Positions 33,327 to 42,154 of a stretch of 64,000 bases of DNA are shown here, piece by piece; the stretch's first letter is position 1, and each line of letters starts with the position of its first letter. A program made the translations under genes and the position numbers. This stretch comes from Brevibacillus reuszeri (GTDB lineage Bacteria; Bacillota; Bacilli; Brevibacillales; Brevibacillaceae): positions 1 to 64,000 of the forward strand of contig NZ_BEXF01000016.1 of assembly GCF_002897295.1 (NCBI RefSeq), read 5' to 3'. The notes beneath the pieces were generated by a model. The model had not been told where the DNA came from, did not search any database, and saw only the letters and a list, made by a program, of their open reading frames with translations.

Positions 33327-34880
33327 TTATGCACCCCGATCTGCCTGCTGGCTCTGAGGAGGCTTTATACCAGTCAATGCCTGGAACAGTACACGTTCAT
33401 ATTGCTCTTCTGCTCCTTGCGCTGGACGATCAAGAAGTGTCCCGATCACTGCCCCCAGAAAGCCGAGTGGTATGGAAACAAGACCGGGGTTTGCCAGTGG
33501 AAAAATAGGTTCCCTGAGAATCGGTCCGTTATGTGGGTCCATCACGGTCGGACCTAGCATTACCAAAACCACGGATGCGACCAGACCTGTCAATACGCCA
33601 CTAATCGCCCCGCGTAACGTGAAGCGTCGCCAATATAGCGTGAAGAGTATCAGTGGCAAATTGGCTGAAGCCGCGACAGCAAAAGTGAGGCCAACGAGAC
33701 TTGCCACATTCATTTTTTCTGCACTGATGGCCAGCCAAATCGAAATGACACCGACTGCAACTGAGGAAAACTTGGCGATCATGACCTGTTCCTTTTCGGA
33801 AGCCATTCCCCTGCGGATCAGATGACTGTATACATCATGGGCAAATGCAGACGAGGCAGACAGTACCAGCCCAGTGACCACTGCAAGAATCGTGGCGAAA
33901 GCAACCGCTGCTATGTAAGCCATCAAAAATTCTCCGCCCAAGGCATCTGCCAGTAGTGTTACCGTCAAATTTCCTCCAAAGCCAACACCCTTCAAAGCTT
34001 CGTATCCCACGAAAGCACTTGCCCCAAAGCCCAAAAATACCGTCATCAAATAAAAAGCACCGATCACCCACGTAGCTGTATAAATCGAATAGCGCGTCGT
34101 CACCGCGTCCTTTACTGTAAAAAGGCGTGAAATGATATGGGGGAGTCCAGCTGTTCCCAAAATTAAAGCCAGATTGAGTGAGATGGTTTCCAATGGATGA
34201 TTAAGCTGATTGCCAGGCTGTAAAAACTGTTCCTTCAAAGGCGTTATCGTGCTGACGTGCATAAACATCTCCGAAAAATTCCAATGAAAGCGCGAAAAAA
34301 CGATGAGACTGAGCACGAGTGTACCAGTCAGCAGCAGGATGGCCTTGATGATTTGCACCCACGAGGTGGCGACCATTCCCCCAAACACGACGTAAAAAGT
34401 CATCAAGCTGCCGACTAGCATCACCGCTGTATCGTATTCGATACCGAGCAAGTAATAGATCAGCGCCCCAGCTCCAACCAGCTGTGCCAGCATGTAAAAA
34501 ATCGTAATCAATAAAGTAGTTAAAGCCACTACACCACGTAGCCATGGGCTGTCAAATCGAACGGCGATAGCATCCGCCAATGTATAGCGCCCCAGATTAT
34601 GCAGCGGCTCAGCAACTAGAAACAAAATGATCAGGTAGGATACGAAAAAGCCGATCGCGTAGACAAACCCGTCGAAGCCGTAGACTGCGATTGTTCCGGC
34701 AATCCCTAAAAATGAAGCAGCACTCATATAGTCCCCAGCGATCGCTATCCCGTTTTGCAGCCCTGTCAAACGATTGCCCGCCGCATAAAAATCTCTGGTC
34801 GTGCCCGTTTGCTTGGCAGCAGAATACGTAATCGCCATCGTTCCAATAATGACGGCTAGGAAAAAAATGATCGTCGTCAA
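33327..34880 (-). CDS. Cation/acetate-type sodium:solute symporter (ActP-like), second copy
   Basis: About 517 residues, SSS family with about 13 transmembrane helices. The conserved GDYMSAASFLGIAG and the TAGLPHIISRLFTVKDA motifs mark the ActP/MctP branch, which takes up acetate or other short monocarboxylates with a cation. It is clearly homologous to the preceding gene along its length, so the pair is a tandem duplication. The start is uncertain: TTG 34880, ten bases after GAGGAGG, aligns best with its neighbour; GTG 34889 is possible. Confidence 0.88.
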   Translation of the reverse strand: MTTIIFFLAVIIGTMAITYSAAKQTGTTRDFYAAGNRLTGLQNGIAIAGDYMSAASFLGIAGTIAVYGFDGFVYAIGFFVSYLIILFLVAEPLHNLGRYTLADAIAVRFDSPWLRGVVALTTLLITIFYMLAQLVGAGALIYYLLGIEYDTAVMLVGSLMTFYVVFGGMVATSWVQIIKAILLLTGTLVLSLIVFSRFHWNFSEMFMHVSTITPLKEQFLQPGNQLNHPLETISLNLALILGTAGLPHIISRLFTVKDAVTTRYSIYTATWVIGAFYLMTVFLGFGASAFVGYEALKGVGFGGNLTVTLLADALGGEFLMAYIAAVAFATILAVVTGLVLSASSAFAHDVYSHLIRRGMASEKEQVMIAKFSSVAVGVISIWLAISAEKMNVASLVGLTFAVAASANLPLILFTLYWRRFTLRGAISGVLTGLVASVVLVMLGPTVMDPHNGPILREPIFPLANPGLVSIPLGFLGAVIGTLLDRPAQGAEEQYERVLFQALTGIKPPQSQQADRGA

Positions 34881-34976
34881 AGGCAGCACTTCCTCCTCAC
34901 AGACAAACAGCAAAAAAGAAGCTGAGGGTTCGCCCCAGCCTCCTTCATTGGCATGCGTTTCCTTGTGATACTTGTT

Positions 34977-36503
34977 CTACGCCGATTCTTTCATTCCTGT
35001 ATTCGCTTTCACCAAAATTTCATCGTACTTGGTATCGTTGCGAGTGGTGGATAGCATCGTTCCAATCCACGCTGCCAAAAATCCGAGAGGGATAGAAACG
35101 ATCCCTGGATTCGGCAATGGGAAGAGCGCTTCACCGACCAATATCGCTTTACCTGCAACCGGGTTCCAGACGTTCGGGCTCAAGGCAACCAAAATCAAGG
35201 AGCTGAACAGTCCTACCAGCATACCGCTAACAGCACCTGTCGTATTAAATCGTCTCCAGAAAATCGTGAACAGAATTACTGGCAAATTGGCGCTCGCTGC
35301 AACCGCAAAAGCAAGAGCAACGAGGAATGCCACATTCAAGCTTTGTGCAAACAGCGCGAGCAAAATCGAAATGACCGATACGCCTACCGATGCCCATTTT
35401 GCCATCTTCATTTGCTCTTTCTCTGTTGCCTTACCGTGGCGAATGACATGACCATAAAAATCATGTGCGAACGCAGAGGCAGCCGTTAGTACTAAGCCAG
35501 CCACTACTGCCAAAATTGTAGCAAATGCGACCGCTGACACAAAAGCAAACAAGAAGTTTCCGCCCAAAGCTTGAGCCAGCAGTGGAGCCCCCAGATTCCC
35601 TGCTGCATCCATATTGCCCGCTCCTACAAACGCTGCTGCCCCAAATCCGAGGAACACGGTCATCACGTAAAACAAGCCGATAATCCAAGTCGCATAGACT
35701 ACCGATTTGCGTGCTGTTGTGGCGTCCTTTACAGTGAAAAAACGGATGAGGATATGCGGCAGACCAGCCGTCCCAAGGACAAGCGCCATATTCAGCGAGA
35801 TCGTATCCAGCCCTACCTTGAACTTGTTGCCCGGATTTAAAAATTGCTCCCCTAATGGCGTTGCCGTTTTCATTTGGGCGAACATATTCATCAAATTGTA
35901 ATCAAATTTTGCAAAAACCATCAAAGAAATGATAAAGGTACCGATCATTAACAATACCGCTTTGACAATTTGCACCCACGAGGTAGCCGTCATGCCGCCA
36001 AAAACGACGTACACGGTCATCAGTGCGCCTACAATCAATACGGAGGTCGTGTAGTCAATCCCCAGAAGCAGTTTGATCAGGGCTCCAGCACCCACTAACT
36101 GTGCAATCATGTAAAAAATGGAAATCGCAATCGAATTGAGCGCCGCAACACCACGTACCTGCTTATTGTCAAAACGTGCTGCGATCATGTCCGCCATCGT
36201 GTATTTACCGAGGTTGCGCAACGGCTCCGCCACTAAATAAAGAACCACCAAATACGCTACCAAAAATCCGATGCTGTAAAAAAATCCGTCGAATCCACTT
36301 AAAGCAATCATACCTGCAATTCCTAAAAAGGACGCTGCAGACATATAGTCCCCAGCAATCGCCAGCCCGTTTTGCCAGCCCGTCAAGCCCCCGCCAGCCG
36401 TGTAGAATTCACTGGTCGTATTCGTTTTTTTAGAAGCGTAATACGTAATCACCAGCGTCAGCAGCACAATACCCAGAAAGAGCAAAAATGCGGTTACATT
36501 CAT
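34977..36503 (-). CDS. Cation/acetate-type sodium:solute symporter (ActP-like), first copy
   Basis: 508 residues, SSS family. GDYMSAASFLGIAGMIALSG, the GGMTATSWVQIVKA segment and TAGLPHILIRFFTVKDA are those of acetate/pyruvate-type symporters. Its start overlaps the DUF485 stop by one base (TAATG), the usual yjcH-actP order in which the small DUF485 protein accompanies ActP. It is probably carbon-regulated through the cre-like site before DUF485. Substrate by family: acetate, pyruvate or a close relative. Confidence 0.92.
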   Translation of the reverse strand: MNVTAFLLFLGIVLLTLVITYYASKKTNTTSEFYTAGGGLTGWQNGLAIAGDYMSAASFLGIAGMIALSGFDGFFYSIGFLVAYLVVLYLVAEPLRNLGKYTMADMIAARFDNKQVRGVAALNSIAISIFYMIAQLVGAGALIKLLLGIDYTTSVLIVGALMTVYVVFGGMTATSWVQIVKAVLLMIGTFIISLMVFAKFDYNLMNMFAQMKTATPLGEQFLNPGNKFKVGLDTISLNMALVLGTAGLPHILIRFFTVKDATTARKSVVYATWIIGLFYVMTVFLGFGAAAFVGAGNMDAAGNLGAPLLAQALGGNFLFAFVSAVAFATILAVVAGLVLTAASAFAHDFYGHVIRHGKATEKEQMKMAKWASVGVSVISILLALFAQSLNVAFLVALAFAVAASANLPVILFTIFWRRFNTTGAVSGMLVGLFSSLILVALSPNVWNPVAGKAILVGEALFPLPNPGIVSIPLGFLAAWIGTMLSTTRNDTKYDEILVKANTGMKESA

Positions 36504-36850
36504 TAGCCTCTGCCTCCTGTCTCCTGTTTGATCTTTTCAACGAGCTGATCAAACTGTTCCGCACGCTTGGTGTAGAGGATACAAAGCCCCCACGTCATGA
36601 TGAATTGGGCAAAAGCAAAGACCCATGCCCACGTGATCGCTCCAAAGGCGGGCTGATTCAATACCGTGAAGTAGGAGGTCAGGATGGGAAGAGTAAAGTA
36701 AAACACGAAGAAAAAGATAGATGACGGCAAGATGAAAGCTCTTTTTTTCCTCAAAAGCTCCTTGAATGTTTCCGACTGGATCACCGCTTCATAGTAGTTG
36801 CTCGTTTTTTGCTGCCCATCGCCTTTGTGCGCTGAGGCTGACTTGCCCAT
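36503..36850 (-). CDS. DUF485 membrane protein (YjcH-like)
   Basis: About 115 residues with two transmembrane helices (SSIFFFVFYFTLPILTSYF; ITWAWVFAFAQFIMTWGLCIL) joined by a short loop. DUF485 proteins are encoded directly before actP in many bacteria and are thought to assist the symporter; their exact job is unproven. ATG 36850 has GAGGAGGAG upstream. First gene of the uptake operon; its stop overlaps the symporter start by one base. Confidence 0.88.
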   Translation of the reverse strand: MGKSASAHKGDGQQKTSNYYEAVIQSETFKELLRKKRAFILPSSIFFFVFYFTLPILTSYFTVLNQPAFGAITWAWVFAFAQFIMTWGLCILYTKRAEQFDQLVEKIKQETGGRG

Positions 36851-36878
36851 TGGAATCTCCTCCTCTTCAACAATCATT

Positions 36879-36892
36879 TGTAAGCGCTTCCT
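36879..36892 (-). promoter_or_regulatory. Candidate CcpA cre site upstream of the symporter operon
   Basis: TGTAAGCGCTTCCT (plus strand) is an AAGCGCTT-centred palindrome that matches the catabolite-responsive element consensus at all but two positions. It lies about 30 bases before the DUF485 start, a position where CcpA binding would repress or roadblock transcription. Confidence 0.6.
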
Positions 36893-37020
36893 TCATTGTA
36901 GAGAATTTGATCGTTCCATGGCGTTTTTGCGCGCAAGATGTTCAGAAGCGTGCGTCAAAAGCAGATACCTTATAACAATCTGCAGCAAATCCCGATAAAC
37001 CGAGCTGGTTATGATGCGCC

Positions 37021-37749
37021 CTATTGCTCCAAACGCTTTAACAAATCCTTTGCACTCGTACGCGATACGGGAATCCGCAGCCTTCCATCGCCTTTTACTG
37101 TCAGGTTGTATGCGCCGTTAAACCACGGCTCCAGCTCTTTGTGGTACTGAAGATTAACCAGATAGCTTTTGTGCGTGCGAAAAAAGTCATAGCCATTCAG
37201 CTTTTCTGCCAGCTGAGTCAGCGTCATTTTCGTCGTATATGTATCCGTCTGTGTGCTGATCTGGACAAAGCGCTCTTCGCGAACCGCATATACAATCGTG
37301 GCAGGATCGATCACGACGAGTCTGTTGTTTTCTTCGACCAGTAGCTTGGAGCGCTTCGCGTGCACGGCTTCCGTCTTATGCTGGACCAAGCGCTCGCGAA
37401 TTCTTTGCAGGGTTTCTGCTAATCTGCGTGGCTCTGTCGGCTTTAATAAATAATCGACAGCGCGTAGTCCGAATGCATTGACCGCAAACTCTTCGTACGC
37501 GGTACAGAATACGATAAGTGGCTGCTGCTTGCGAGAAGTGAGCATTCTTGCGGCTTGGTCACCCTCCAGCTCTGGCATTTTGATATCGAGAAAAACGACA
37601 TCTGGCTGGTGCTCATCCACCATGTACAGGAGTTCCCGTCCATTTGTTGCATAAGGAAGCAGCTCAACATCCTGCTCCTGCTGCAACAGATAGATTAGTT
37701 CTTCACGAGCCAGTCGCTCATCTTCTGCGATCATGATACGAATCGGCAT
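37021..37749 (-). CDS. LytTR-family response regulator
   Basis: About 242 residues. The receiver domain (about 1-120) shows the acidic pair EDERLAREE, the phosphoacceptor Asp in PDVVFLDIKMPELEG, and the K in YLLKPTEPRRL. The C-terminal LytTR DNA-binding domain (about 138-240) has NRLVVIDPATIVYAVREERFVQI and FFRTHKSYLVNL. ATG 37749 overlaps the kinase stop by one base, so it is coupled to its kinase. Its likely targets are the adjacent symporter genes, by analogy with other LytTR systems that control carboxylate transporters. Confidence 0.93.
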   Translation of the reverse strand: MPIRIMIAEDERLAREELIYLLQQEQDVELLPYATNGRELLYMVDEHQPDVVFLDIKMPELEGDQAARMLTSRKQQPLIVFCTAYEEFAVNAFGLRAVDYLLKPTEPRRLAETLQRIRERLVQHKTEAVHAKRSKLLVEENNRLVVIDPATIVYAVREERFVQISTQTDTYTTKMTLTQLAEKLNGYDFFRTHKSYLVNLQYHKELEPWFNGAYNLTVKGDGRLRIPVSRTSAKDLLKRLEQ

Positions 37750-39500
37750 CAGGCACTCTCCTCTTTTTGAATCGGTATCGTAAATGTAATATGACAACCA
37801 CCCTCTGGCTTATTGCTGAAAACAAGCTTGGCTCCTGGCCCCATCAAGCTGACTAATCGAGAATTAACGTTATGCACACCAATACCGTTGCCCTCCCCGC
37901 CTTTCATCGGGACACTTCCTAAAATCGGCAACAGCTCAGGTGGAATCCCTCTTCCGTTGTCCTCCAGATCAAAAACAACCTGAGAATCTGTTTTCTTCAC
38001 AGCCAGATTAATTTCGCCACCAGTAGGCATGTTTTGCAAGCCGTGATGGATACTGTTTTCGATCAAGGGCTGCAAGGTTCCTGGCGGTATCATTGCCTCC
38101 TCTATCCCCTCGTCGACGTGACAGTTGATCACGAGCTGCTCTGAAAAACGAATCCGCACAATTTCCAGGTAGGCATTAACATGATCCAGCTCCTGCCTGA
38201 CAGAGACAAGCGGACTTGAGGTCAGCTTTAAATTAAGGCGCATGAACGTACCTAGCTGTATTGTCATATGACGGGCAAGCTGTGGGTCAATACGAATTAA
38301 CGTCACAATCGAATTTAGTGTGTTAAACAAAAAATGCGGATGAATTTGGGCTTGTAGCATGCGCAGCTCGGCATCCTTCATCAGCCCCTTCATTTTTTCG
38401 GTCAATGCCAATGTCATTTGATTGGCGATTAGATTACTAAGTCCTCTCGCCAAAGCTTCCTCTACCTTGCCAATTTGCTGAGGACGGCGAAAATAGAGCT
38501 TGATCAAGCCGATAACGGTTCCTCCCTCACGAATCGGAAGCAGAATGGCCGCTTGCAGCGTACAGTTTTTGTGTGCGCAGCCTATACTCTCTCTGCCATA
38601 CCCTTTCTCAATTCCTCCGCTAAACATAGCTCGCCGCTCAAAATCACTCTGGACCTGGGCTCCAGGCAAATGATGATCGGCTCCAGCTCCTACGTGGGCG
38701 AGTAGCTGCTTGCGGTCCATAACTGCCACAGCCGCTGCTTTCACCTCAAGCTGGAGCAACAGCGCTGCTGCTTGCGCCGTTTGTGGCGTGAGTCCCATTT
38801 GCAGATGGGGCTGAATTCTTTCCGCTATCTTAAAAGCTCGTTCTGCTTCCAATGCTGCAGATCGTTCCTCTTCCTGCAAGGCGACGCGAATCATCGTTGT
38901 AAAAATGGCGATGGATATGCTGTTCGTAAGCACCATCGGCACACCAATGATATTGACCATCGTCCGTACAAGGTCAGGTGGTCCAGCCATGATCAGCAGC
39001 AGGGACATTTGGATGACCGGGGCAAACATGCCGATGAACAGCGCCTTTGATGGTGAAATGACGCGCTCCTGTGAAAAGAAGCGAGCTACATATCCGGCCA
39101 ATAGTCCCGTAATCGGAATAGAAAGCCCGATCGGCACCGCGCCGAATCCACCCATCTGAAAGACGTGAAAACCTGCAATGATGCCCGCTCCCAAGCCTAC
39201 CAGCGGTCCACCCAGCAAGCCACCGATTACGACCCCAACGAGCGTAGAGTTGGCAATAATTTCGTCTGCGCTCAGCTGAAAAATCCAGAAGGCCGGCAAA
39301 TAGCCTGATTCTCCGACCACAACTCCCGCGTATGTACCCGCAATCCCGAACAGACCAAACATGAGAGAAAAAGCAATCGAGGTCCCCATGTGCAATTCCC
39401 GGTCCAAGAGCTGGCGAAATAAAGGAATTCGCGTCAAAATAAAAGCCAAAGTCAAAAGGATACCCATTCTCTCTATGAGTAAAAGTGTGAGATTGTCCAC
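37749..39500 (-). CDS. LytS-family sensor histidine kinase
   Basis: About 583 residues. Five to six transmembrane helices form the 5TMR-LYT sensor (about 1-175, with NSTLVGVVIGGLLGGPLVGLG). A GAF-like domain follows (about 215-350), then the His-kinase domain with the phosphoacceptor His in QAQIHPHFLFNTLNSI, and the HATPase domain with ENSIHHGLQN and DNGRGIPPELL. GTG 39500 lies six bases after GGAGG. It forms a pair with the LytTR regulator. Relatives sense pyruvate (BtsS, PyrS in E. coli), which fits the symporters next door. Confidence 0.92.
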   Translation of the reverse strand: MDNLTLLLIERMGILLTLAFILTRIPLFRQLLDRELHMGTSIAFSLMFGLFGIAGTYAGVVVGESGYLPAFWIFQLSADEIIANSTLVGVVIGGLLGGPLVGLGAGIIAGFHVFQMGGFGAVPIGLSIPITGLLAGYVARFFSQERVISPSKALFIGMFAPVIQMSLLLIMAGPPDLVRTMVNIIGVPMVLTNSISIAIFTTMIRVALQEEERSAALEAERAFKIAERIQPHLQMGLTPQTAQAAALLLQLEVKAAAVAVMDRKQLLAHVGAGADHHLPGAQVQSDFERRAMFSGGIEKGYGRESIGCAHKNCTLQAAILLPIREGGTVIGLIKLYFRRPQQIGKVEEALARGLSNLIANQMTLALTEKMKGLMKDAELRMLQAQIHPHFLFNTLNSIVTLIRIDPQLARHMTIQLGTFMRLNLKLTSSPLVSVRQELDHVNAYLEIVRIRFSEQLVINCHVDEGIEEAMIPPGTLQPLIENSIHHGLQNMPTGGEINLAVKKTDSQVVFDLEDNGRGIPPELLPILGSVPMKGGEGNGIGVHNVNSRLVSLMGPGAKLVFSNKPEGGCHITFTIPIQKEESA

Positions 39501-39631
39501 CGCACCCTCCACATATGTGTAAATCTTCTATAAATTCCGCTTTTTATTGTCATTTCCCTGCTGGACAGACAATTCATCTGGGCTTTTCGCATACGCTGAG
39601 TGTGCAAAAGCTTCAGGGAAGGGTGATCATA

Positions 39632-41479
39632 ATGTGTGGAATTGTCGGTTGGATTGATTGGGAAAAGGACCTTTCCCAGGAGCTGCCTGTTATTCAGAAA
39701 ATGACCCAATGCCTGACAAAACGCGGTCCGGACGCAGAGGGCTTTTGGCTGAATTCCCGCGTGGCTTTCGGCCATCGCCGCTTAGTCGTGGTCGACCCTA
39801 GCGGTGGACTGCAGCCTATGACCGCATGCAAAAGCGAGCATGCCTGCACGATGATTTACAATGGTGAATTGTACAATACCGAGGATTTGCGCCATGAGCT
39901 GATTGCGGCAGGCCACACCTTTCAATCACATTCGGATACAGAGGTGCTCTTGCATAGCTATTTGGAGTGGGGTCACGACTGCCTGACCAGGTTAAACGGC
40001 ATTTTTGCTTTTGCCATCTGGGATGAGCGCGAGCAAAGACTGTTTGTTGGTCGTGACCGCATGGGGGTAAAGCCACTCTTTTACGCGCAGCGTGGCAGTT
40101 CGTTTCTGTTCGCCTCCGAGCTAAAATCTTTGCTTGCCCATCCTGATGTAAAGCCCGTCCTCTCTCGTGAGGGGCTTGCTGAAGTGTTCGGCATCAGCCC
40201 TGCTCGCACTCCCGGTCATGGCGTTTTCCACGATGTCCATGAGCTTCGGCCCGGCTGCTTCCTGACAGTAACCCGCGATGGCGTGCGTCAAAAGCGCTAC
40301 TGGCAGCTAGAGAGCCGTCCCCACACTGATGATGCCCTGCAAACCGCCATGCGCGTCAAGGAATTGGTAACTGACTCCATCCAGCGTCAGCTCGTAGCGG
40401 ACGTTCCTGTCTCTACCCTATTGTCCGGGGGACTTGATTCAAGCATCATCACCGCTGTCGCAGCCGATACGTTCAAGCGTGAGGGGCGAGGCACACTTCA
40501 CAGCTATTCGATCGACTATGTGGACAATGCTCGCCACTTTAAATCGAGCGCCTTTCAACCAAATGAAGATGCTCCCTATGTACGGCTTGTCTCCGAATAT
40601 TTGGGTACCCAGCATCATACGATCGAATTCGATACCGGGGCAGTCGTCGATGCCTTGAAAATTGCCACGATTGCCCGTGACCTACCAGGAATGGCCGATG
40701 TAGATGCTTCCCTGTATTTATTTTGCCGCGAAATCAAAAAAGAGACGACAGTCGTCCTCTCAGGTGAGTGCGCCGATGAAGTGTTTGGGGGCTATCCTTG
40801 GTTCCACCGCGAGGATCTTCTGCATGCTGGTACGTTTCCATGGTCCAGGGCTACCAAAGAACGGGCCTCTTGGTTATCCCCCGAGCTTCGAGACTGGGTG
40901 AAGCCCGAAGAGTATGTGGCGATGCGCTATGAGGAAACATTGGATGAGGTGCCGCAGCTTCCAGGAGAAAATCCGCTAGAGGCACGTCGCCGGGAAATGT
41001 TTTATCTCAATATTACCTGGTTTATGAATACACTGTTAGACCGCAAAGACAGGATGAGCATGGCAGCCAGTCTGGAAGCTCGGGTCCCCTTTTGCGATCA
41101 TCGCATTGTGGAGTACGTCTGGAATATCCCATGGAGTATGAAGAATTACGGAAATCGGGAAAAAGGCATATTGCGCAAGGCAATGGAAGGAACATTGCCA
41201 GACGAGGTACTCTATCGCAAAAAAAGTCCTTATCCCAAGACACATAACCCGGCCTACACAGAAGCAGTCCGCACCTGGCTCCTAGACATCTTGAATGACC
41301 CAGCCTCGCCATTGGTGCAATTGGTTGATGTAAAAACGATCCGAAAAATTGCTGAATCAGATGCACAAGCTTCCAGCATTCCTTTTTTCGGCCAATTGAT
41401 GAGTACCCCGCAGTTGTTTGCGTTTCTCGGACAATTGGATTACTGGCTCCGCGAATACCGCGTTTCGATTATGACCTAA
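39632..41479 (+). CDS. asnB: Asparagine synthetase (glutamine-hydrolysing)
   Basis: About 615 residues. After removal of Met, the N-terminal Cys of MCGIVGWIDW is the glutaminase nucleophile (class II amidotransferase domain, about 1-200). The C-terminal synthetase domain has the ATP-pyrophosphatase P-loop VSTLLSGGLDSSI and the ARVPFCDHRIVEYVW segment. It makes asparagine from aspartate, glutamine and ATP. The length fits B. subtilis AsnO (614 residues), one of three paralogues there and linked to sporulation. ATG 39632 is fixed by the catalytic Cys; the site is CAGGGAAGGG. Confidence 0.93.
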   Translation: MCGIVGWIDWEKDLSQELPVIQKMTQCLTKRGPDAEGFWLNSRVAFGHRRLVVVDPSGGLQPMTACKSEHACTMIYNGELYNTEDLRHELIAAGHTFQSHSDTEVLLHSYLEWGHDCLTRLNGIFAFAIWDEREQRLFVGRDRMGVKPLFYAQRGSSFLFASELKSLLAHPDVKPVLSREGLAEVFGISPARTPGHGVFHDVHELRPGCFLTVTRDGVRQKRYWQLESRPHTDDALQTAMRVKELVTDSIQRQLVADVPVSTLLSGGLDSSIITAVAADTFKREGRGTLHSYSIDYVDNARHFKSSAFQPNEDAPYVRLVSEYLGTQHHTIEFDTGAVVDALKIATIARDLPGMADVDASLYLFCREIKKETTVVLSGECADEVFGGYPWFHREDLLHAGTFPWSRATKERASWLSPELRDWVKPEEYVAMRYEETLDEVPQLPGENPLEARRREMFYLNITWFMNTLLDRKDRMSMAASLEARVPFCDHRIVEYVWNIPWSMKNYGNREKGILRKAMEGTLPDEVLYRKKSPYPKTHNPAYTEAVRTWLLDILNDPASPLVQLVDVKTIRKIAESDAQASSIPFFGQLMSTPQLFAFLGQLDYWLREYRVSIMT

Positions 41480-41488
41480 CGATAAGGA

Positions 41489-41535
41489 AAAAACTCCTCG
41501 ACCCCATAATCATGGGGTTTTGAGGAGCTTTTTCT
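41489..41535. terminator. Bidirectional terminator between asnB and the 183-residue gene
   Basis: AAAACTCCTCGACCCCA at the left pairs with TGGGGTTTTGAGGAGCTTTTT at the right. It overlaps the last codons of the convergent gene. Confidence 0.8.
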
Positions 41536-42061
41536 TGCCTCTGGGCTTTGCTTGCGGCGCGGCCTTTGGATTGATAAACGGTTTCGGCGCGGCAGCAACT
41601 GGTCTTGCTGGACGATATCTTTGATCAAGCTGCCTTCCCGAACGCTTCATGATGGTGAAGGAAGTGGCATTTCCTGTTTTGATCAGTCGGTAATCCACAG
41701 TGATCTTCTTGCCTTTTCCGATCAAAATCGCTTGGACGACCCGCTGATTGGGAAGGCTCGCTCTTACTTGTACAGATTGTACAGTGGTAGGAAAAGGTGG
41801 AATGACACCATAAGGTACACACAGCTTTCCCTTCAAAGAGCGCAGCTGAAGATTTCTGATCATTGCTTCCGTCAATTGCTTTCCCCAATATCGCCGAAAA
41901 ATTCGGGAGATCTTGCGTTTCGAATTATATTTTTCGGGTAATGGTGTGTAATCCACTCCATTCACCGTGTAGACAGTCTTCCCCATCGGCGAAGATGCAA
42001 TTTGCGTCCACACATGCTCAGCCGAGCTAATGAACTGCTTGAACATACGCAACTCATCCAA
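41510..42061 (-). CDS. Hypothetical basic protein
   Basis: 183 residues, strongly basic. Around 30 N-terminal residues look helical, followed by a beta-rich middle (GKTVYTVNGVDYTPLPEKY, VQVRASLPNQRVVQAILIG) and a Pro/Ala/Lys-rich tail ending KPRGKKKLLKTP, which is probably disordered. No signal or membrane segment. I do not recognise it. It starts with TTG, eight bases after GGAGGTG, a strong site that supports real translation. Confidence 0.65.
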   Translation of the reverse strand: MDELRMFKQFISSAEHVWTQIASSPMGKTVYTVNGVDYTPLPEKYNSKRKISRIFRRYWGKQLTEAMIRNLQLRSLKGKLCVPYGVIPPFPTTVQSVQVRASLPNQRVVQAILIGKGKKITVDYRLIKTGNATSFTIMKRSGRQLDQRYRPARPVAAAPKPFINPKAAPQAKPRGKKKLLKTP

Positions 42062-42154
42062 GAAAATTTCACCTCCTCCATAAACCGTATGGAAAAGGGC
42101 TTATGCTAGTACGCCCGTTTGTCCTTTTTCATCAGAAAAGGCGCTGGACAGGCG

